Origin: Candidatus Babeliales bacterium
GTDB lineage: Bacteria; Babelota; Babeliae; Babelales; JACPOV01
NCBI GenBank assembly: GCA_036260945.1
Contig: DATALT010000002.1
Coordinates: 62,001-126,000, forward strand
Direction of reading: 5' to 3'
Length of the DNA stretch: 64,000 nucleotides
This document shows positions 56,475-64,000 of this stretch, in pieces. The notes under the pieces are model-generated. The model was not told the DNA's origin. It was given only the letters and a program-made list of their open reading frames with translations, and ran no database searches. The position numbers were made by a program, and so were the translations under genes. How positions within the stretch are numbered: the stretch's first letter is position 1; the number at the start of each line of letters is the position of its first letter.

Positions 56475-56588
56475 GTAATTAATTCTGCTGGGAGTGAAAA
56501 CCCCTGATACGATAGAAAAAAAGTTAAATAGTTCTAGTAAATTATTTAAAAATAGTTATTCTATTGTGAGCGTAAACGGCACCAGTTT

Positions 56589-56664
56589 GGGGATGTAGCT
56601 CAGTTGGTAGAGCGTCCGTTTTGCACGCGGAAGGTCAGCGGTTCGAATCCGCTCATCTCCACCA
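56589..56664 (+). tRNA. tRNA-Ala (anticodon UGC)
   Basis: The second spacer tRNA has acceptor GGGGATG/CATCTCC, anticodon loop TTTGCAC (UGC), T-arm AGCGGTTCGAATCCGCT and encoded CCA. Ile-Ala in the spacer is the classic bacterial order. Confidence 0.95.
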
Positions 56665-56721
56665 TAAAATTTGGGTTTTGACTGAATAAAATAAAAGTTT
56701 CTTGTGTTCTTTGAAATATAC

Positions 56722-56746
56722 GTGATCTAAGCTTATTGATAGAATT
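56722..56746 (+). other. 23S processing stem, upstream arm
   Basis: GTGATCTAAGCTTAT (56722-56736) pairs with ATAAGCTTAGATCAC (59848-59862); a further AATT/TTTC segment extends the match. The pair flanks 23S. Confidence 0.7.
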
Positions 56747-56782
56747 CACAACAGGAATTTTACTTATCGAGTAATTAAATTT

Positions 56783-59806
<3,024 letters not shown>

Positions 59807-59847
59807 GCTCAAATAATCTCGGTAATAATGTTCTGTAAATTCTACCG

Positions 59848-59862
59848 ATAAGCTTAGATCAC
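59848..59862 (+). other. 23S processing stem, downstream arm
   Basis: ATAAGCTTAGATCAC pairs with 56722-56736 and lies about 42 bases after the 23S end. The following CACAAGAAA pairs with TTTCTTGTG upstream of the other arm. Confidence 0.7.
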
Positions 59863-59906
59863 TTATAGCAATGCACAAGAAAAAATTTTGATAGATTGTA
59901 AAAGTT

Positions 59907-60023
<117 letters not shown>

Positions 60024-60032
60024 AAATTTTAG

Positions 60033-60069
60033 AAAAACCTCGATGTAAAAATCGGGGTTTTCTTTTTTT
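60033..60069 (+). terminator. rRNA operon terminator
   Basis: AAAACCTCGAT pairs with ATCGGGGTTTT, followed by CTTTTTTT. It lies 10 bases after 5S. Confidence 0.8.
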
Positions 60070-60234
60070 AATGGTCTTTTTTTATTTATTTTGTGATCAC
60101 ATGCACTAATTTAGGCATTATATTACTGCGTTTTTTTAATTATTTATCTCTGTGACTTCTTAAATTTACGTAAATATCTAAATTATTTTCTTGGTATAAT
60201 TATTTTTTTAAATTGACCATCAAGGAGCACTTTA

Positions 60235-60567
60235 ATGGAAAAAATTCTGTTTTCTTTGCTGGCGATCTTAGTTGCAAATCAGTTAAAGTGCATGCAGGTA
60301 ATTAAAGTTGACGGTATGGATCTTGAGCAAATTATCGCCGTTTCAGCTGCGATACATACTATTCAAGAAGACGGTTCCAATCCGCTCAATCTGTCTGCAG
60401 TTAATACTTTTTACGATGTGTGTCGTCATCCAGGCGCAGAAATTGAGGATCCAAACATTTTAAATATCTTAACAGCGAACTGTTTAATTCCAGCAGGTGA
60501 GAAAAAAGTTACTGCTGAAGTTGCGACAATCGTTCAAGCGACTATTTTGGATGATCAGAGTAGTTAA
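60235..60567 (+). CDS. Small secreted protein, member of a recurring family
   Basis: The protein has 110 residues. It has a signal peptide (about 1-18), an IKVDGMDLEQIIAVSAAIH start, and the family end DPNILNILTANCLIPAGEKK then TAEVATIVQATIL. CAAGGAGC before the ATG supports the start. It precedes two more members at 60703 and 61201. The gap 60070-60234 holds no gene that I can see. Confidence 0.6.
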   Translation: MEKILFSLLAILVANQLKCMQVIKVDGMDLEQIIAVSAAIHTIQEDGSNPLNLSAVNTFYDVCRHPGAEIEDPNILNILTANCLIPAGEKKVTAEVATIVQATILDDQSS

Positions 60568-60702
60568 AAAAAGCGTTGTACGTCTTTCTGCATGGGATCA
60601 TATAATCGTTTGCAGATTTTTTTCTTTAGTTATAATTGTGCATTAGTATGGATATTTGGCAGTGAATGCCAAGCAATATTTTATTTTTGATTAGGGGTTT
60701 TT

Positions 60703-61074
60703 ATGAAAAAGTTATTTTTTTTGGGATTAATTTATTTTATTGCAATGAACGTAACGGCAATGGAAAATTCTGATGAAGAAGGAAATGAGCAGGCTGCTAC
60801 TCATTCTGTCGCGGAAGCGCTCGATTTAGCAGCGGAGTATATGGTTATAAAAAAACAAACTTTGAAATTAGAACAAACGGGTTTGCCAGAAAATGTAGCG
60901 GCAACTAATCATTTTAATATATCTGTTAATAATGAGAGTTTTGTTATTCCCCAAGGGTCGGCAGAAATCTTGCAAGAAAAGGGAATTCTTAAAACTGGTG
61001 AAACAAAAGTTTCAAATGATATGCGCTTTATTATCAACGCATTGAAGCCTGCTATTCCACAAAAACACAATTAA
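60703..61074 (+). CDS. Small secreted protein, member of a recurring family
   Basis: The protein has 123 residues. It has a signal peptide (about 1-20, ends AMEN), an acidic segment, and the family end FVIPQGSAEILQEKGILKTG followed by ETKVSNDMRFIINALKPA. It aligns to 60235 and 61201 in the last 40 residues. It is followed by a terminator at 61099. Confidence 0.6.
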   Translation: MKKLFFLGLIYFIAMNVTAMENSDEEGNEQAATHSVAEALDLAAEYMVIKKQTLKLEQTGLPENVAATNHFNISVNNESFVIPQGSAEILQEKGILKTGETKVSNDMRFIINALKPAIPQKHN

Positions 61075-61098
61075 TAATTTCTTATTATAATTTTCTGT

Positions 61099-61134
61099 TA
61101 AGAGCTGAGTTATTATAACTCGGCTCTTTTTTTT
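61099..61134 (+). terminator. Terminator after the gene at 60703
   Basis: AAGAGCTGAGTTAT and ATAACTCGGCTCTT form a strong hairpin, followed by TTTTTTT. Confidence 0.85.
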
Positions 61135-61200
61135 GTTTATTCGATATAATATCTGTTAAAATTAATCAGAGCGTGCTATCTATGCTACAAATGTTTAAAT

Positions 61201-61557
61201 ATGAGAATCATTATGAAATTTTTATTTTTGTTTTTTTTACTGCTGCCATTAACGACATTTTCGATGGAAGATCCCGGTTCATTTATCAAAACAGAAATGA
61301 AAAAGCATTATAAAAATTGCTTGGGTAAAATAAAAGGTTGGCGCGCAAGCAAAAATAGTATTGAAAAAAATGCGTTTCAGCATCTTATCGCATCATGCTA
61401 CAATCAAGATTATGAAATACCACAAGAGTCGATAGGGATTTTAATTGAGCATCAGATTTTGGGCGACTCAGAAAAGCGTGCTCCCGAGCTATTAGTAGAA
61501 TGTGTTATCGAGGCTAGAAAAGAGGTATCTATGAGTAAAAGGTTACGGCTAAAATAA
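61201..61557 (+). CDS. Small secreted protein, member of a recurring family
   Basis: The protein has 118 residues from 61201, or 114 from ATG 61213, which begins a standard signal peptide (MKFLFLFFLLLPLTTFS). The middle has GWRASKNSIEKN and the family end EIPQESIGILIEHQILGDSE and VECVIEARKEV. The stop is 7 bases before the deaminase start, so they may be one transcript. Confidence 0.6.
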   Translation: MRIIMKFLFLFFLLLPLTTFSMEDPGSFIKTEMKKHYKNCLGKIKGWRASKNSIEKNAFQHLIASCYNQDYEIPQESIGILIEHQILGDSEKRAPELLVECVIEARKEVSMSKRLRLK

Positions 61558-61564
61558 GGTAAGA

Positions 61565-62569
61565 ATGAATTCTTTTTTAAAGAAATTACCAAAAGCTGAG
61601 CTTCATGTTCACCTGGAGGGAACAATTGCCCCCGAATTAATGTTTATTATTGCTGACCGCAATAAGGTGAAGCTGTCATATAAGACAGAAAATGAAGTTC
61701 GTAATGCATATAATTTTAAAAATTATGATGAGTTTGCGCGAGCGTATAGGATGCTAACTTCCATTATGCGAACGGAGCAAGATTTTTATGATGTTGCACG
61801 CGCTTATGCAAAACGAGCCCATGCTCAAGGCGTTCTTCATCTTGAGATGACATTCGATTTTGATACTTATTTACCCCGCGCAATTAATCCTGGCATTATT
61901 GTTAACGGTATTTATGAAGCGTTCGTTGATGCACGGCGCGATTTTGGTATTTCGACTCGAATGATTTTGTGCCTTTTGCGCCATCTTGATGAAACGGTTG
62001 CTTTAAATACGTTAAAGCTTTCAATTCCTTATAAAGACAAAATTATTGCGATCGGTTTAGCTTCGGATGAACCGAGCAATCCCCCATCTAAATTTAAAAA
62101 AGCATTTAGTTATGCGCGTGAACTTGGCTATAGAACAACCGCGCATGTCGGAGAAAATGCCGGGCCTGAAAATATCTGGAGGGCACTTGATTTGCTCAAA
62201 GTTGATCGTATTGATCATGGAGTCCGATGCTTTGAAGATGAAAAATTAGTCAATGAGTTAATTAAACGCAAAATGCCTATCACCGTTTGCCCTATTTCAA
62301 ATATTAAAACAGGCCTCTTTAAAACAGCTAGAGAGCATCCACTCAAACGAATGCTCGATGCTGGCCTTTTGGTCTCAATTAATTCGGATGATCCTGTTTT
62401 TTTTGGTGGAGAGTTACTGGATAACTACCAAGTTGCGAGTAACGAAGGCGGCCTGTCGCAAGAAGATCTGATCACCTGCGCTAGAAACTCTTTTGTTTCA
62501 GCTTTTATTTCCGATGAACGAAAAAACCATTATCTCAAATTGCTAAACGAAGCAATAAAGACAAACTGA
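61565..62569 (+). CDS. add: Adenosine/adenine deaminase
   Basis: The 334-residue metal-dependent deaminase has H14-x-H16 in AELHVHLEG, the substrate segment FARAYRML, H194 with E197 in TAHVGE, and D275-D276 in NSDDP. All are metal or catalytic residues of the family. CPISN-I-K after TVCP resembles both groups, so adenine and adenosine cannot be told apart. It allows purine salvage, fitting a host-dependent cell. Confidence 0.85.
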   Translation: MNSFLKKLPKAELHVHLEGTIAPELMFIIADRNKVKLSYKTENEVRNAYNFKNYDEFARAYRMLTSIMRTEQDFYDVARAYAKRAHAQGVLHLEMTFDFDTYLPRAINPGIIVNGIYEAFVDARRDFGISTRMILCLLRHLDETVALNTLKLSIPYKDKIIAIGLASDEPSNPPSKFKKAFSYARELGYRTTAHVGENAGPENIWRALDLLKVDRIDHGVRCFEDEKLVNELIKRKMPITVCPISNIKTGLFKTAREHPLKRMLDAGLLVSINSDDPVFFGGELLDNYQVASNEGGLSQEDLITCARNSFVSAFISDERKNHYLKLLNEAIKTN

Positions 62570-62640
62570 TTTAAAGAATTATTCTTTTTGTTCTCAGTTG
62601 ATGCACCATTTTCTTATACTTAAGGAAAAAGAGGAAGTAT

Positions 62641-62901
62641 ATGAAAAAATATGGCCTGGTATTTATGATCTGTTCATTTTCCCTGGAGGCGATGAACGTT
62701 CCAAAAACAATGATTGGTTTTGCTATCGGAATGCAAACAACGATAGAGAATGAAAGAAAAGAAGAGAGAAAAAATACAAGAACAGACGAAACTTACGAAA
62801 AAGAAAGTAGCGCTGTTGTGCCGGTTCCTGTTAATGCATCTGAAAAAGAATCGTTTTTTAGAAAGAATCGAGTTCAAAGACGAATGCGTCATAAACTTTA
62901 A
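62641..62901 (+). CDS. Small secreted charged protein, unknown function
   Basis: The protein has 86 residues. It has a hydrophobic start (about 1-17), then a very charged stretch (ENERKEERKNTRTDETYEKE) and a basic end (RKNRVQRRMRHKL). AAGAGGAAG precedes the start. No family is recognised. Confidence 0.5.
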   Translation: MKKYGLVFMICSFSLEAMNVPKTMIGFAIGMQTTIENERKEERKNTRTDETYEKESSAVVPVPVNASEKESFFRKNRVQRRMRHKL

Positions 62902-62982
62902 TGATGATCGACAAATAGCTTATTAGTCGTTAGTATATCGCTACCGATTTTATTAAGAATAATAAATGTTTAGAGATTATAT

Positions 62983-63237
62983 ATGCGCTCATTAATTCTA
63001 GTTCTTTTGCTTTATTGCCCAAGGATTTTTTCAATGAATAGTCTGGCTTTGCCTCAGTCGCAAAGTCCACAAAACGTACAAGTGCAGACGCAACCAGGAA
63101 ATACATCGAATACTCAAGGACCAATAGCTTCCACCCCACAACAATCTCCGGCAGATATACAAAATGGTCCTCAGCCTAGCTCAACAAATGCGCCCTATGC
63201 TATCCCGCAAGGCAGCCGCTTTTATTTTAATAATTGA
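62983..63237 (+). CDS. Small secreted Pro/Gln/Ser-rich protein, unknown function
   Basis: The protein has 84 residues. It has a signal peptide (about 1-17, ends FSMNS), then a low-complexity region of P, Q, S, T and N (SPQNVQVQTQPGNTSNTQG), ending RFYFNN. Such composition is common in exported linkers. It is convergent with the gene at 63282. Confidence 0.45.
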   Translation: MRSLILVLLLYCPRIFSMNSLALPQSQSPQNVQVQTQPGNTSNTQGPIASTPQQSPADIQNGPQPSSTNAPYAIPQGSRFYFNN

Positions 63238-63281
63238 ATCAGTGAACGGATTCAAAAAATGAGCGTGAAACTTCGTGCTAA

Positions 63282-63584
63282 TTATTCGTCTAGTTTTTTT
63301 AATGTTGCGCCAAAACGGTTATTAAATTCTTCTTCGCCCAGTTCTGCTCGCGCGAGAATAATAAGTTGAGGGTCTACATCAGGACGCAAAGCATTCGTGC
63401 TGTCCCAACATTTGTTTATAGGAGTCAAGCTGGTATGTTTCGGAACAACTGTTCTATTAGATTTTTTATCGAAATGTTTTGTTGATATAGCGACCGATTC
63501 TTTTTGAGATTCGGGCTGATCGTGCATTGCAGACAGCGCTACAGTCCAAACTGATAAAATGAAGACGCTCATTAATTTTCTCAT
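63282..63584 (-). CDS. Small secreted protein, unknown function
   Basis: The protein has 100 residues. It has a signal peptide (about 1-18, ends SAMH), a hydrophilic middle (STKHFDKKSNRTVVPKHTSL), and a helical C-terminus (IILARAELGEEEFNNRFGAT). AAAGGATAG precedes the ATG. No family is recognised. Confidence 0.5.
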   Translation of the reverse strand: MRKLMSVFILSVWTVALSAMHDQPESQKESVAISTKHFDKKSNRTVVPKHTSLTPINKCWDSTNALRPDVDPQLIILARAELGEEEFNNRFGATLKKLDE

Positions 63585-63624
63585 AAATCTATCCTTTTTT
63601 AAAAATAGCTCAGTGGTAGAAAAA

Positions 63625-64000
63625 TTATTTTATACCGTACTCACTTAATGTTTTTAAGAGCGCTTGATAACCGCCGCTTTTTGTATCTACATTATTACCC
63701 ATTGCGTTGATAGCTTCTTTGGCATCTTTAGCTTTAGCTTGTGCGAAATTTTTACGGCCCTCTTTTTCATATACTTTGATTAATCGATTATATGCATATG
63801 CTAATCGCTTATTAATAAGTTTAATATCTCTCAATCTTGGTGACTTTTCGGCCATCTTTGTCAGCGTATTGATAATATCATTCAATTCACTAGAATTTGT
63901 ATTTTTCGAAAAGAGAATAATAGAGGCATTGACGATCTCAATTCTTTCTTTTACAAGCTCTTGCGCTTCATCTAATTCTGGCGTATACGGCGCTTTTGGG
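63625..64000 (-). CDS. Helical protein, unknown function (partial)
   Basis: The frame stays open to the right edge, so this is only the C-terminal end, about 125 codons. The apparent start at 63885 is a TTG inside the frame. The reading beyond it (ELDEAQELVKERIEIVNASI) continues without a stop. The protein is helical and lysine-rich (YNRLIKVYEKEGRKNFAQAK). No family is recognised. Confidence 0.55.
   Translation of the reverse strand, partial: PKAPYTPELDEAQELVKERIEIVNASIILFSKNTNSSELNDIINTLTKMAEKSPRLRDIKLINKRLAYAYNRLIKVYEKEGRKNFAQAKAKDAKEAINAMGNNVDTKSGGYQALLKTLSEYGIK

Overview
The window looks like a chromosome segment of a diderm, host-dependent bacterium with a small genome, most plausibly a member of candidate phylum Dependentiae (TM6/Babeliae). 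This is an inference. It rests on a BamA-type outer-membrane assembly gene, an unusually high share of small secreted proteins of unknown function, eukaryote-type domains behind signal peptides (ankyrin, SKP1-like, WD40, carotenoid oxygenase), transporters for scavenging, and almost no biosynthesis. A tree of the 16S gene at 54.7-56.3 kb would settle it. Translation uses ordinary Shine-Dalgarno sites, and the 16S 3' end carries the matching anti-SD.

Layout. 0-2.4 kb: end of a VOC-like gene, then groES-groEL with a promoter and a perfect inverted repeat at the start site. 2.4-12.7 kb: accessory stretch with two beta-barrel-like proteins, Fpg, a secreted ankyrin protein, a possible caspase-fold protease, class I aldolase and small secreted proteins. 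12.7-24.8 kb: housekeeping block of ftsL-like, ftsI, lysS, a methyltransferase, two ankyrin-like proteins, a Nudix protein, cysS, bamA, an AAA/DUF4143 ATPase and a DUF1295 membrane protein. 24.8-27.5 kb: three tandem paralogous membrane-anchored exported proteins. 27.6-36.3 kb: thioredoxin, BI-1, small basic and hydrophilic proteins, a DUF1328 protein, a carotenoid oxygenase homologue, a LysE exporter, a VOC protein, a secreted SKP1-like/WD40 fusion and an AlkD-like protein.

36.4-38.6 kb: three minus-strand tRNAs (Ser-UGA, Arg-ACG, Ser-GCU), each followed directly by a palindromic element that begins with the tRNA's own CCA, then DUF167, a GspF/PilC-like protein and tRNA-Leu. 38.7-46.5 kb: families of small secreted proteins (one copy split by frameshifts), HIT, an alpha/beta hydrolase, an EamA transporter and an OPT-type transporter. 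46.7-52.6 kb: one giant secreted coiled-coil protein of about 1956 residues built on a 29-residue repeat. 52.7-54.5 kb: prfB and gmk. 54.5-60.1 kb: a complete rRNA operon (16S, tRNA-Ile, tRNA-Ala, 23S, 5S) with promoter, processing stems and terminator. 60.2-64 kb: more small secreted proteins and an adenosine/adenine deaminase.

The core genes serve protein folding, translation, septum formation and outer-membrane assembly. The rest looks like a host-interaction and nutrient-uptake repertoire. No phage, insertion sequence or CRISPR array was seen.
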